A stretch of 64,000 nt of DNA from Amycolatopsis albispora (GCF_003312875.1 NZ_CP015163.1:6882001-6946000); one strand, 5' to 3'. Counted from the first letter of the stretch, positions 42,600 to 51,861 are shown. Program-made: numbers and translations. The notes: generated by a model not told the origin, from the letters alone.

Positions 42600-45170
42600 A
42601 TGGACCTCCGGTACGAAGCATTCTGCTTCGCGGATCCGCTGTTCTTCGACGAACAGCGCGACGTCGGCAAGGCGGACGACGATTTTGCCGCCGTGGTGCC
42701 GCCGGCGGGCCCGCACTGGCGGTCCGGTGAGCGCGGCATCTGGCGCTCGCTGTCCCCGGACGACGCGGTTTTGCCTGCTCAGGGCTGGAAGGTCCACGTG
42801 TCGGCGGTGATGGACAACGCCGACCGGGTGCTGCGGGCGGTGGCCGCCTACTGCTTCGAGCACCGCATCGCCTTCAAGCACCTGCGCACCAGGTCGATCC
42901 TGCTCGCGCGCAATTCGAAATATGCGCCGCGGGACGGAAGCGGCAAACTGGTAACAATTTACCCGCCGGACGAAGAGTGCCTCGAACGAGTGCTCGCCGA
43001 CCTTTCCGCTGAGTTGACAGGTGAAGCCGGCCCGTACATTCTCAGCGACCTGCGTTACGGCGAGGGGCCGCTCTACACCCGTTACGGTGGTTTTGCCGAG
43101 CAGTGGGTGGAAGCCGACGGCACCCGGGTGCTGGCCATCAGCAAGCCGGACGGCACGCTGGTGCCGGACAAGCGCGGTCCGACGTTTTCCGTGCCGGATT
43201 GGGTCGAGCTGCCGGAATGTCTCGCCCCGCACCTGGCGGCCCGCAAGGGCGGCGACCCGGCGCAGTTCCCGTACCGCGTGTCCAAATCACTGCACTTTTC
43301 CAACGGCGGCGGGGTCTACCTGGCGAACCGGCTGGCCGACGACCACGAGCTGGTGCTCAAGGAGGCCCGCCCGCACGCCGGCCTGGACCGCGACCTGGTG
43401 GACGCGGTGGCCCGGCTCGAGCGCGAGCACCGGATCCTGCGGCGGCTCGCGGACATTCCCGGCATTCCCGAGGTCTACGACCGGTTCCAGGTCTGGGAGC
43501 ACCACTTCCTGGCCATGCGGTTCGTACCCGGCAAGCCGGTCGGCGCCTGGCTGGCCCGCAACTACCCGCTGACCAGGCGAGATGCCACCGAGCAGGACAT
43601 CGCGGACTACACCGAGCGCGCGCTGGCCCTGATCGGCCGCGTCGAGCGACTGGTCGCCGCGGTGCACGAACGCGGGGTGGTCTTCGGTGACCTGCACGCG
43701 CTGAACATCCTGGTCGACGACACCGACGGGCAGGACACGGTCTCGCTGATCGACTTCGAACTCGCGGCCGGGATCGAGGAGGAGACCAAGCCGGCGCTCG
43801 GCGCCCCCGGTTTCCGGGCGCAGCGGGACCGCACCGGGTTCGAGATCGACGAGTACGCGCTGGCCGCGCTCCGGCTGTGGCTGTTCCTGCCGCTCAACAC
43901 GATCCTCGAACTGGCGCCCGCCAAGCTCGCGCCGCTGGTGGACTTCGCCGAGCGCCGGTTCCCGCTGCCCGAGGGGTACGGCCGCCGCATCCTCGACGTG
44001 CTCGCGCCACGCGGGGAGGACGTGCCGCCCGCGCTCACCCAGCTCGACGAGCCCAAGCCCGACTGGGCGGTGGTCCGCAAGTCGATCGCCACCGCGATCC
44101 TGGCCAGCGCCACGCCGGACCGGCACGACCGGTTGTTCCCCGGGGACATCCAGCAGTTCGAGGTCGGCGGGCTCGGCTTCGGTTACGGCGCGGCGGGCGT
44201 GCTGCACGCGCTGCACGTCACCGGTGAAGGCCGCTACCCCGAGCACGAGCAGTGGCTGCTCGAAACGGTGCGCCGGAACCCGCCCAGCCGCCCCGGTTTC
44301 TACGACGGCACCCACGGCATCGCCTACGTGCTGGAGAACTTCGGCCACCACGAGCGGGCCGACGAGCTGATCGCGGCCTCGCGGCACCTGGTCGAGGCGA
44401 CCACCGACCACAACCTCGAAGGCGGCCTGGCCGGGATCGGGCTGAACTACCTGCACTTCGCCGGAACCCGGCAGGACGGCGAGTTCCGGCAGACCGCGCT
44501 GGACATCGGCGAACGGCTCGGCCGCGCGCTGGCCGCCGACGCCGGACCGCTGAAGTTCGCCAGGGCCGGGCTGATGAGCGGCTGGTCGGGCCCCGGCCTG
44601 CTGTTCGTGCGGTTGTTCGAGGCCACCGGCGAGCGGACCTGGCTGGACCTCGCGGAGCAGGCGGTCGAACGTGATCTCCAGGAGTGCGTGCCCGCCGACG
44701 ACGGCTCGCTCCAGGTGCGCGACGGCGAATCCCGGACCCTGCCCTACGTCGGCATGGGCAGCGCCGGCGTGGCGCTGGCGGCCGAGGAACTGGCCGCGCA
44801 CCGGCCGGACGCCGACTGCCTGGCGAACCTGCCGCGGCTGCTGGACGCCTGCCGCGGTGAGTTCGTCATCCACCCCGGCCTGATGCTCGGCCGCGCCGGG
44901 CTGCTGGCCACGCTGAACGCCGAGGTCAGGCGCACCGGAGACCCGGTCGCGCGCGCCGCGGTGGACCTGCACCTTTCGCGGTTCGCCTGGTACGCGCTGC
45001 CGTACCGGGACGGGCTCGCCTTCCCCGGCAACCAGCTGCTCCGGTTGTCGATGGACCTCTACACCGGCGGTGCCGGGGTGCTCCTCGCCCTGGCCGCCAC
45101 CCTCGACGGGCACGGCGCGGTGCTGCCGTTCCTGTCCCACGGACCCCGGTCGAGCACGACCGGCGGATGA
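42600..45170 (+). CDS. Class III lanthipeptide synthetase (LanKC/RamC type)
   Basis: An 856-residue three-domain enzyme. The N-terminal lyase domain (about 1-200) has YGEGPLYTRYGGF and the tract after it. The Ser/Thr kinase domain (about 220-500) has VLKEARP for the Lys, GVVFGDLHALNILVDD for the catalytic loop and LIDFELA for the metal Asp. The C-terminal LanC-like domain (about 530-856) has GFGYGAAGVLHAL, GTHGIAYVL and GLMSGWSGPGLLF but no Cys-Cys-His zinc set, which places it in class III and not class IV. It phosphorylates, eliminates and cyclises Ser/Cys in the precursor 21 bases downstream. Confidence 0.92.
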   Translation: MDLRYEAFCFADPLFFDEQRDVGKADDDFAAVVPPAGPHWRSGERGIWRSLSPDDAVLPAQGWKVHVSAVMDNADRVLRAVAAYCFEHRIAFKHLRTRSILLARNSKYAPRDGSGKLVTIYPPDEECLERVLADLSAELTGEAGPYILSDLRYGEGPLYTRYGGFAEQWVEADGTRVLAISKPDGTLVPDKRGPTFSVPDWVELPECLAPHLAARKGGDPAQFPYRVSKSLHFSNGGGVYLANRLADDHELVLKEARPHAGLDRDLVDAVARLEREHRILRRLADIPGIPEVYDRFQVWEHHFLAMRFVPGKPVGAWLARNYPLTRRDATEQDIADYTERALALIGRVERLVAAVHERGVVFGDLHALNILVDDTDGQDTVSLIDFELAAGIEEETKPALGAPGFRAQRDRTGFEIDEYALAALRLWLFLPLNTILELAPAKLAPLVDFAERRFPLPEGYGRRILDVLAPRGEDVPPALTQLDEPKPDWAVVRKSIATAILASATPDRHDRLFPGDIQQFEVGGLGFGYGAAGVLHALHVTGEGRYPEHEQWLLETVRRNPPSRPGFYDGTHGIAYVLENFGHHERADELIAASRHLVEATTDHNLEGGLAGIGLNYLHFAGTRQDGEFRQTALDIGERLGRALAADAGPLKFARAGLMSGWSGPGLLFVRLFEATGERTWLDLAEQAVERDLQECVPADDGSLQVRDGESRTLPYVGMGSAGVALAAEELAAHRPDADCLANLPRLLDACRGEFVIHPGLMLGRAGLLATLNAEVRRTGDPVARAAVDLHLSRFAWYALPYRDGLAFPGNQLLRLSMDLYTGGAGVLLALAATLDGHGAVLPFLSHGPRSSTTGG

Positions 45171-45191
45171 ACACCAACGAAAGGAACTCCC

Positions 45192-45338
45192 ATGGAGCTC
45201 GTTCTGGACCTGCAGGCCATGGAAGACACCGAGGCCCCCCAGCTGGGCGGCGGCAGCGGTGGCGGCGGTGGCGGTTCGAACCTGAGCCTGCTCGCCTCCT
45301 GCAACAACAGCACCGTCTCGCTGCTGACCTGCCACTGA
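45192..45338 (+). CDS. SapB/AmfS-like class III lanthipeptide precursor
   Basis: A 48-residue precursor peptide. The leader has LVLDLQAMEDTEAP, including the LxLQ element that class III synthetases read. A Gly-rich spacer (QLGGGSGGGGGG) follows. The core, SNLSLLASCNNSTVSLLTCH, has two Ser-x2-Ser-x(3-4)-Cys units, the pattern for labionin or lanthionine rings in SapB, AmfS and catenulipeptin. AAGGAACTCC precedes the ATG. It lies between LanKC and the transporters as in ram/amf clusters. The product is likely a surfactant-like peptide for aerial hyphae. Confidence 0.92.
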   Translation: MELVLDLQAMEDTEAPQLGGGSGGGGGGSNLSLLASCNNSTVSLLTCH

Positions 45339-45378
45339 GCTAGTCAGGGCTAGTCGCGGCTGACCACGGCTGGCTGGG

Positions 45379-45417
45379 ACGCGGGAGCGGCACAGGCCAA
45401 GTGCGCCGCTCCCGCGT
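45379..45417 (+). terminator. Attenuating hairpin between the precursor and transporter genes
   Basis: A perfect 13-base stem, ACGCGGGAGCGGC (45379-45391) with GCCGCTCCCGCGT (45405-45417), lies 40 bases after the precursor stop and before the transporters. It probably lets the short precursor mRNA accumulate above that of the transporters. Confidence 0.65.
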
Positions 45418-45478
45418 TCGCCATCCAACCCCATGGCGTGGCTGGGCAACAGCGGAGTTCGGAAGGTGGGACACGCGG

Positions 45479-47140
45479 ATGCGGGGTGACCGGTTGCTGG
45501 CCGAGGTGGCCGGCGCGGACCGCACCCGGCTGGGCCTGGTCCTGCTGACCGCGCTCACCGCCACCGCGGCGGGCCTGCTGCTGCCGGGCGCGCTCGCGAA
45601 CGCGGTGGACGCCGCGATCTCCGGTCAGCGCAGCTGGCCGCGGGTGCTGTGGCTGCTCGGCCTCGGCGCCGTCGACATCACCGCCGACGTGCTCGGCGGA
45701 CTGCTCACCGTCGCCGTCACCAGCACGGCCACCGCGGCACTGCGGCGACGGCTCACCCGGCACCTGCTCGGCCTCGGCACGCGGTCGCGGTTCGCCGACG
45801 GCGACGCGATCAGCAGGCTCACCGGCGACTGCGTGAGCGCCGGTTCGGTCGCCTCCATCCTGGTGCAGCTGGGTTCCGCGGCCTGCCTGTCCGCCGGTGC
45901 CATCGTGCTGCTGGCGGTGCTCGACTGGCGGCTCGCGCTGGTTTTCCTCGGCAGCGTGCCGGTCGCGCTCTGGCTGGCCCGCTCCCACCTGCGCCACACC
46001 GCCGACGACGTGCTGACCTACCAGCGCGTGTCCGGCGAGATCTCCGCGCGCCTGCTCGACGCGGTGCGCGGGCTGCGGACCATCGCCGCCTCCGGCACCG
46101 CCGACCGGGAGACGCGCCGGGTGCTGCGCCCGCTGCCCGAACTCGCCCGCGCCGGGGCCGGGATGTGGCAGACGCAGGCTCGGATGATCTGGCGTGCCGC
46201 GCTCCTGCTGCCCGCGGTCGAGGTCGCGGTGCTGGTCGCCGCCGGGTTCGGGGTGCTGCACGGCCGCCTGACCGTCGGGGACGTGCTCGCCGCGCTCGGG
46301 TACGTCGCGCTCGGCATGGGCCTGGTCGGCCAGATCCCGTTGCTCACCACGCTCGCCAGGGCGCGGTCGTGCGCCGAGCGGATCAGCGAGGTGCTCGCCA
46401 CGCCGCTGCCGCACCGCGGGCGCGCCGACGTGCGGCCCGGTCCCGGCTCGGTGGAACTGCGGCGGGTGACCGTGCCGGGCGCACTGTCCGAAGTGGACTT
46501 GACCATTCCCGGCGGTACTTTTCTGGCCGTGGTGGGGAAATCGGGCTCGGGCAAGTCCGCGCTGGTGGGGGTGGTCGGCGGGCTGATCCGGCCGGAGGAG
46601 GGGCGCGTGCTGCTCGACGGCGTGTCCACCGGCCGCCTGCGTCCCGAGGTGCTGCGGTACTACGTGGCTTACGCGTTCGAACGGCCCGCGCTGCTCGGCG
46701 GCACGGTGGCCGACGCGGTTTCGTACGGCACGTGGGCGGGTGAGATCGCCGTGCGCAACGCGTGCCGGACCGCGCAAGTACACGATCTGGTGGTGCGCCT
46801 GCCCGACGGTTACCAAACGCCACTGTCGGAAACCCCGTTGTCCGGCGGGGAAGCACAACGGCTGGGCCTGGCCCGCGCGCTCGTGCGCAACCCGCGGGTG
46901 CTGGTGCTCGACGACGCGACGGCCAGCCTCGACACGGTCACCGAGGTGCGGGTCGACGAGGCCATCGAGAACGCGCTGCCGGGCCGGACACGGCTGGTGG
47001 TCACGCATCGCGCGGCCACGGCGGCACGCGCGGATCTGGTGGCGTGGCTGGAAAACGGCCGGGTGCGCGCGGTCGGTCCGCACGAGGTGCTGTGGCAGGA
47101 ACCCGGCTACCGCTCGGTTTTCACCGAGGACGATGCATGA
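45479..47140 (+). CDS. ABC transporter half 1, lanthipeptide export (RamA/AmfA-like)
   Basis: A 553-residue fused permease-ATPase. About six helices in residues 20-290 are followed by an ATPase with Walker A VVGKSGSGKSALVG, signature TPLSGGEAQRLGLARAL and Walker B VLVLDDATASLD. The Q-loop reads YAFERPALLGG, without a clear Gln. It pairs with the next gene, which overlaps it by four bases. The two probably form a heterodimer that exports the SapB-like peptide. The ATG at 45479 lies 12 bases after GGAAGG; the frame is open further up. Confidence 0.88.
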   Translation: MRGDRLLAEVAGADRTRLGLVLLTALTATAAGLLLPGALANAVDAAISGQRSWPRVLWLLGLGAVDITADVLGGLLTVAVTSTATAALRRRLTRHLLGLGTRSRFADGDAISRLTGDCVSAGSVASILVQLGSAACLSAGAIVLLAVLDWRLALVFLGSVPVALWLARSHLRHTADDVLTYQRVSGEISARLLDAVRGLRTIAASGTADRETRRVLRPLPELARAGAGMWQTQARMIWRAALLLPAVEVAVLVAAGFGVLHGRLTVGDVLAALGYVALGMGLVGQIPLLTTLARARSCAERISEVLATPLPHRGRADVRPGPGSVELRRVTVPGALSEVDLTIPGGTFLAVVGKSGSGKSALVGVVGGLIRPEEGRVLLDGVSTGRLRPEVLRYYVAYAFERPALLGGTVADAVSYGTWAGEIAVRNACRTAQVHDLVVRLPDGYQTPLSETPLSGGEAQRLGLARALVRNPRVLVLDDATASLDTVTEVRVDEAIENALPGRTRLVVTHRAATAARADLVAWLENGRVRAVGPHEVLWQEPGYRSVFTEDDA

Positions 47141-48852
47141 GCGTCGTTCGGTTGTATTGGGGGTCGCTGGGCAGGCAGTGGCGTGGCGGGCTGGTGCTGC
47201 TCGGCTGCTCGGTGCTGGAAAGCGTGCCCGCGTTCCTGTCGGGGCGGCTGGTCGCGCTCGCCGTCGACCGGGGTTTCGCGGCTGGCGCGCCGCTGACCGG
47301 CGTGCTGTGGCTGCTGGTGTTCGCGCTGGTCGCGGTGCTCGGCGCGCTGGGGTCGCGGCTGGTGTGGCGGCAGCTCGGCATGGTGATCGAGCCCATTCGC
47401 GACGCGCTGGTCACCGCGGTGGTCGGCGGTGTGCTGCGCAACGGCGCCACCAGCCGGAACGCGCCCGACGCCAGCGGGGTCGCACGCATCACGCAGCACG
47501 TCGAGGTCATCCGCGACGCCACCGCCGGACTTCTGGTGCAGGCACGGGGAATGCTGGTGACCACGGTCGCCGCGCTCGCCGGGTTGTTCACCGTCGCAGG
47601 CGGGCTGGCGTGGCTGGTGGCGATCCCGGTGCTGACCGCGCTGACGTTGTTCGCCTGCCTGCTGCCCGCGCTCGCGGCACGCCAGCGCGCGGTGGCCATC
47701 GCCGACGAACGCACGGCGGAGGTCGCCGGGGGTGTGCTCGTCGGCATGCGGGACGTGGTCGCCTGCGGGGCCGAGCAGACCGCGGGCATGGCGGTGTTCG
47801 AGGCGGTCGACGACCAGGCACGGGCGGCGGTGCGGATGGCGCAGGCGACCGCGATGCGCACGCTGGTGATCGCCGTCGGCGGGTTCAGCCCGCTGGTGCT
47901 GGTGCTGCTGAACGCGCCCGGCATGGTGGCCGCCGGGGAGCTGACCGCGGGGGCCGCGCTCGGTTCGCTGGTCTACCTGGCCACCACCATGCAGCCCGCG
48001 TTGCAGGGCCTGGCGTCCACCGCGAGCACGGTGGTGCTGCGCCTGCTGGTCGCGGTCCGCCGACTGTCCGAAGTGGCCGGTGAACCACCCGCGCCGGGTG
48101 GTGACGCCGAACCGGTGGGCGCGTCGATTTCGGTGCGTGGACTGACTTTCGGCTGGGGCGAGCACGCGGAACCGGTGGTGCGCGGGCTGGATCTCGATCT
48201 GGTGCCGGGTGACCACCTCGCGGTGGTCGGCCCGAGCGGGATCGGCAAGTCGACTTTGGCGGGCCTGCTCACCGGGCAGCTCGAACCGCAGGACGGCCAG
48301 GTGCGGCTCGGCGGGGTGCCGGTGCGCTCGGTGCGGGCCGCGACCGTGCACCGGATGGTGGCGCTGATCCCGCAGGAGGCCTACGTTTTTGCCGGGACCG
48401 TGCGGGAGAACCTGGCGCTGCTGGCCCCCGAGGCCACCGACGAACGGCTGTACGAAGCCGCGTGCGCGGTCGGCGCCGGGGACCTGGTGGACGCACTGGG
48501 CGGGCTGTACGGGGAAATCGGCCACGGCGCCGAAGGACTTTCCGCCGGGCAGGCGCAGTTGCTCGGGCTGGCCAGGGTCTACGCCAGCCGGGCCGAGGTG
48601 ATCATCCTGGACGAGGCCACCGCCCACCTCGATCCCGCCGCCGAAGCCCACGCCGAACGGGCCTTCGCGGCCCGGGGCGGTATTCTGGTCGTCATCGCGC
48701 ACCGGCTCAGCTCGGCGCTACGCGCGAACCGCCTCCTGGTGATGGACGGCGACCACACCCTGCTCGGCACCCACGAGGGTTTGATCGCCAGCTCAGCCCG
48801 CTACGCGGCGATGATGGCCGCGTGGAAACCCGCCCGAGTGCAGGCTTCCTAA
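47137..48852 (+). CDS. ABC transporter half 2, lanthipeptide export (RamB/AmfB-like)
   Basis: A 571-residue permease-ATPase. The membrane part covers about residues 15-300. The ATPase has Walker A VVGPSGIGKSTLAG, Q-loop IPQEAYVFAGTVREN, and Walker B VIILDEATAHLD. The signature LSGGQ is changed to LSAGQAQ (EGLSAGQAQLLGLARVY). The start overlaps the previous stop (ATGA). Asymmetry between the two halves is usual in such heterodimers. It is the last gene of the lanthipeptide cluster. Confidence 0.88.
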   Translation: MSVVRLYWGSLGRQWRGGLVLLGCSVLESVPAFLSGRLVALAVDRGFAAGAPLTGVLWLLVFALVAVLGALGSRLVWRQLGMVIEPIRDALVTAVVGGVLRNGATSRNAPDASGVARITQHVEVIRDATAGLLVQARGMLVTTVAALAGLFTVAGGLAWLVAIPVLTALTLFACLLPALAARQRAVAIADERTAEVAGGVLVGMRDVVACGAEQTAGMAVFEAVDDQARAAVRMAQATAMRTLVIAVGGFSPLVLVLLNAPGMVAAGELTAGAALGSLVYLATTMQPALQGLASTASTVVLRLLVAVRRLSEVAGEPPAPGGDAEPVGASISVRGLTFGWGEHAEPVVRGLDLDLVPGDHLAVVGPSGIGKSTLAGLLTGQLEPQDGQVRLGGVPVRSVRAATVHRMVALIPQEAYVFAGTVRENLALLAPEATDERLYEAACAVGAGDLVDALGGLYGEIGHGAEGLSAGQAQLLGLARVYASRAEVIILDEATAHLDPAAEAHAERAFAARGGILVVIAHRLSSALRANRLLVMDGDHTLLGTHEGLIASSARYAAMMAAWKPARVQAS

Positions 48853-48864
48853 TCCTTTCGTAGA

Positions 48865-48902
48865 CCGTTGTGTTGAATCTCGCGGCCGTTGTGTTGAATC
48901 TC
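48865..48902. repeat. Two 17-bp direct repeats (CCGTTGTGTTGAATCTC)
   Basis: CCGTTGTGTTGAATCTC occurs exactly at 48865-48881 and 48886-48902, a spacing of 21 bases, or two turns of the helix. The pair sits between the lanthipeptide transporters and the next operon. No hairpin is formed. Confidence 0.8.
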
Positions 48903-48994
48903 ACGCCACCTCCCCGGCGGTCGGGTAAATTGCAGAAGGCAAGTGACGCATAGCAATATGTTGATCACCGATGGTCACGGGGGAGGCGACCATC

Positions 48995-49441
48995 TTGACT
49001 GCTCCCGACCGCCCGCCGCCCTACACGCCGGCCACGAGCAGCGGTTTCCTGGACCCCCTCGCCGAAGCTGCGGCAAACCTGGGTAAAGTGGCATATGCCA
49101 CTGGCGAGGCAGTGCACGCACCGCCCGGTGGCTACTCGTTCAGCCCGGACCTCCTGGTCTCCATCTCGAAGAAATGGCAGGACTTGGCCAAGCTGTTCGA
49201 CGATTCCCTGGAGTTGGCCGAGCAGATCGAGACGACTCAAGGGCCGGGAGCCGACTACGCCAGTGCGGGTCATGCGGAGAAGGTGCGCGGCACCGGCGGG
49301 GCCCTCTGGCACATGCTGATCGTTCGACGTGACTACTGCCAAGTGCAAGCCGAGAAGTTCTTGGCGGCCGCGGGCCAATACGGCGAGGCCGAAACGCGAG
49401 CCCGTGAAGAGCTCGAAAACCAGGAAGGCGGGACGCTTTGA
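48995..49441 (+). CDS. Helical type VII secretion-associated protein
   Basis: A 148-residue acidic, helical protein with no signal peptide. The region SISKKWQDLAKLFDDSLELAEQIE and a second long helix after RGTGGALWHM suggest a helical hairpin like ESX substrates or their partners, though no WxG is present. GGGAGG (48981-48986) points to the TTG at 48995 as start; an ATG at 48971 is in frame. Its stop overlaps the ATG of the DUF3558 lipoprotein (TGATG), and the third gene is linked the same way. Confidence 0.65.
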   Translation: MTAPDRPPPYTPATSSGFLDPLAEAAANLGKVAYATGEAVHAPPGGYSFSPDLLVSISKKWQDLAKLFDDSLELAEQIETTQGPGADYASAGHAEKVRGTGGALWHMLIVRRDYCQVQAEKFLAAAGQYGEAETRAREELENQEGGTL

Positions 49442-50058
49442 TGCGCCGCGGCATCGCGCTGGCCGCGCTGCTTGTGGTCATCGCCGGGTGCGGCATGGAA
49501 CCAGGCAAGCCGATCCTGGCGCCCGGTTCGATGACGCCGACATCTTCGGCGGCTGAGCCCCAGTTGCCCACCGCTGGTGCGCCCAAGGTGGAGAGCCCGC
49601 TGGACACCGGCCGGTTCGAGCTGGCCCCGTGCGACAGCCTCACCGAGGAGCAGTTGGCCGGACTGTTCGGGGCTACACCGACTGGTGAGGTCAAGAATGC
49701 CGCCGGTCCCACGTGCACTTGGCGCCGTGATGGGGTCAACCCGCACGTCACGGTTACCTTCCTCAAAACGACCGAGTTGGGGATCAGCAACTTCTACCTT
49801 GGCAAGGACAAGGGTGGGCTGTTCCGGGTGCTGTCTCCGGCCGGTGGTTATCCCGCGGTGGCCTGGGGTGTGACGGCCGCGGGGGTGGATGGCGACTGGG
49901 AGCACGGCCGCTGCCATGTGGCGGTGGGGGTTACCGATCGTCAGGTGGTGGACATCGTGGTTGGTCAGTCCGACGACAAGATCGGGAAGAAGGATCCGTG
50001 CGAGGACGCGCACGGGATCGCCGAGATGGTCATCGGCAACATCAAGGGAGCCCAGTGA
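49441..50058 (+). CDS. DUF3558 lipoprotein
   Basis: A 205-residue lipoprotein. The signal MRRGIALAALLVVIAGCG has a lipobox ending at Cys. The DUF3558 domain is recognised by FELAPCDSLTEEQLAGLFG, GPTCTWRRDG, and the late KDPCEDAHGIAEMVIGNI with paired Cys. These proteins are common beside type VII secretion genes in Pseudonocardiales; function is unknown. Both ends show TGATG coupling with neighbours, so three proteins are made from one message. Confidence 0.85.
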   Translation: MRRGIALAALLVVIAGCGMEPGKPILAPGSMTPTSSAAEPQLPTAGAPKVESPLDTGRFELAPCDSLTEEQLAGLFGATPTGEVKNAAGPTCTWRRDGVNPHVTVTFLKTTELGISNFYLGKDKGGLFRVLSPAGGYPAVAWGVTAAGVDGDWEHGRCHVAVGVTDRQVVDIVVGQSDDKIGKKDPCEDAHGIAEMVIGNIKGAQ

Positions 50059-51287
50059 TGGTGGAGGAAGGGTCGCTCACCGCGTCGCAGATCTACGAGC
50101 AGATCAACGGAGGTCTCGGCACCGGTTACCTCGAGGCAGCCCAGAACGCGGTCAACGTGCTGCGCACGAATCTGATGCTGAGCGCGCAGATGGTCGGCGA
50201 GCTGGCCGCCCAGATCCAGGATGGCTGGACCGGCGAAGCGGGCAACACCGCCGCGAACGCCGCCGCGCCGCTGGCGAAGGCGTCGATCCAGGACGCGGAT
50301 CTGTTGTCCGACGCAGACCAGGCCGTGGCCAATCAGGGGTCCGCCTTCGGCACGGTGAAGAACAGCGTGGTGCCCGTGCCGCCGAACAAGCCCGAGCTGA
50401 CTTCGGCCGACGTCGTCGAGGCCATCACCACCGGCAACTGGAACACCTACAACCACAAGCTCGGCGAGTGGCAGGCGAAAACCCAGCAGAACATCGACGC
50501 CTTCGCCGGTTACCACGCGACGAGCATGGACAACGGCGACACCATGCCGAATTCGTTCACCCCATTGGTTGACCCCGGCGCGCCCATCTCACTCGCCGAA
50601 GCCGGAGGTGCCAAGGGCGCGCCTCCCGCCGGTAGCCAGCCCGGCGGCCCGACCGGTGGAGTTGGCGGCGGTCTGCCCAACTCGAGCCAACCCGACAACG
50701 GGCAACCCGACGCCAGCCACTCCAGCACGAATCAACCGGGCACAAATCACCCCGGCACGAATCACCCCAGACCCGGGAAACCCGGCACCAATCAACCCGT
50801 GACCCACCCCATCGGCAACCACCCCAGTCCCGAGCCACCGCCAAAAACCGGTTTCCCACAAGAAAAATTGCCCGGCCAGCAAACACCGCTTCCCCAGGAC
50901 GGCACAAAAGCGGCGGCATACCAACCAGCCGCACTACCGGAAGGCCCAAAATCGCCGCCGGTAACACCGCCCCACACTCCCAGCGCCACACCCACAGGCG
51001 GCCCTGGACAACCGCCCACCCCACCTGCCCCGGGACGCTTCGTCGGCGGAACCCCCGGCGAACCGGCCGCCGCCGCCGTCCCGCGCAGTGGTGCAACCAC
51101 CGGAACCAAACCCGCCACCAGCATCCCGATGACCGGCCTCCCACCCGGTGGGAATCGCGGTGAGGACAACAAGGAGCGCGAGCGCCCGCCCTACCTGACC
51201 GGCCCCGATCCGGAGGAGTTGTTCGGCGGTGACACCGAGAAACCGGTCCCGCCGGTGATCGGCGAATCGAAGCAGCAGCCCGAATAA
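50058..51287 (+). CDS. PPE/WXG100-like secreted protein with proline-rich tail
   Basis: A 409-residue protein. Residues 1-180 are helical with SQIYEQINGG, AQIQDGWTGEAGN (a WTG resembling the WxG turn of ESX proteins) and a helical return. Residues 190-409 are disordered, with repeats of NQPGTNHPGTNHP and blocks rich in Pro, Gly, Thr. Coding DNA of the tail uses more A-ending codons than the neighbours. It is likely a type VII substrate. The ATG overlaps the lipoprotein stop (TGATG). No EccC or EccD genes lie in the window. Confidence 0.75.
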   Translation: MVEEGSLTASQIYEQINGGLGTGYLEAAQNAVNVLRTNLMLSAQMVGELAAQIQDGWTGEAGNTAANAAAPLAKASIQDADLLSDADQAVANQGSAFGTVKNSVVPVPPNKPELTSADVVEAITTGNWNTYNHKLGEWQAKTQQNIDAFAGYHATSMDNGDTMPNSFTPLVDPGAPISLAEAGGAKGAPPAGSQPGGPTGGVGGGLPNSSQPDNGQPDASHSSTNQPGTNHPGTNHPRPGKPGTNQPVTHPIGNHPSPEPPPKTGFPQEKLPGQQTPLPQDGTKAAAYQPAALPEGPKSPPVTPPHTPSATPTGGPGQPPTPPAPGRFVGGTPGEPAAAAVPRSGATTGTKPATSIPMTGLPPGGNRGEDNKERERPPYLTGPDPEELFGGDTEKPVPPVIGESKQQPE

Positions 51288-51321
51288 CCGGGTGGTGGCC
51301 CAGGCCTCGTAACCTACCGCG

Positions 51322-51861
51322 GTGACTGCGGAAACGGACGGGAATCCCTTCGACGGCGGCGTCAGCTGGGACCGGCGCGGCGAGCACTGGGTCGGGGTTT
51401 TCCACCCGGGGTACCTGAGCCTGTTCCGCGAGCACGTCGGCACCGTGCGCGCGCTCATCCGGCGCCGCCTCGACCAGCACGCGGCCGGGCTGCCGGACCC
51501 CGAACCGGATCCGCGGGTGGCGGCGATCCTGCGGTTGCGTGGTTCCGCCGGGTTGTCCGAACTGGAACTGCTTTTCCCGGTGGTGAACCGGCTCGCCGAG
51601 GTGGAGGCGGCGGTGCCGGACAGCGGCGGCGTGGTGGAACTGCGCGGCTGGGAGGACCGGTACCGCTGGGGTTCGGCCGCGCTCGACGTCTGCATCGCGC
51701 TCACCGAATGGGTCCAGTGCTGGTCGCGCGGGGAAGAGGTGGACGGCGCGCGGTGCCCGGATCCGGCGGCGCTGGTGTTGCTGAGCAGGCTCGGCGAATG
51801 GCTCAACGAGCACGTGGTGGTCCCGCTGCGACCGCTGGTGGACCCGGCTCCCGACCGCTGA
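51322..51861 (+). CDS. Hypothetical protein of the type VII-like operon
   Basis: A 179-residue soluble protein rich in Arg, Glu, Leu and Trp. It follows the PPE-like gene by 34 bases and may share its transcript. WDRRGEHWVGVFHPGYLSLFREHVGTVRALIRRRL at the start suggests a folded helical domain. I do not recognise it. GTG at 51322 is the only early start. Confidence 0.6.
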   Translation: MTAETDGNPFDGGVSWDRRGEHWVGVFHPGYLSLFREHVGTVRALIRRRLDQHAAGLPDPEPDPRVAAILRLRGSAGLSELELLFPVVNRLAEVEAAVPDSGGVVELRGWEDRYRWGSAALDVCIALTEWVQCWSRGEEVDGARCPDPAALVLLSRLGEWLNEHVVVPLRPLVDPAPDR

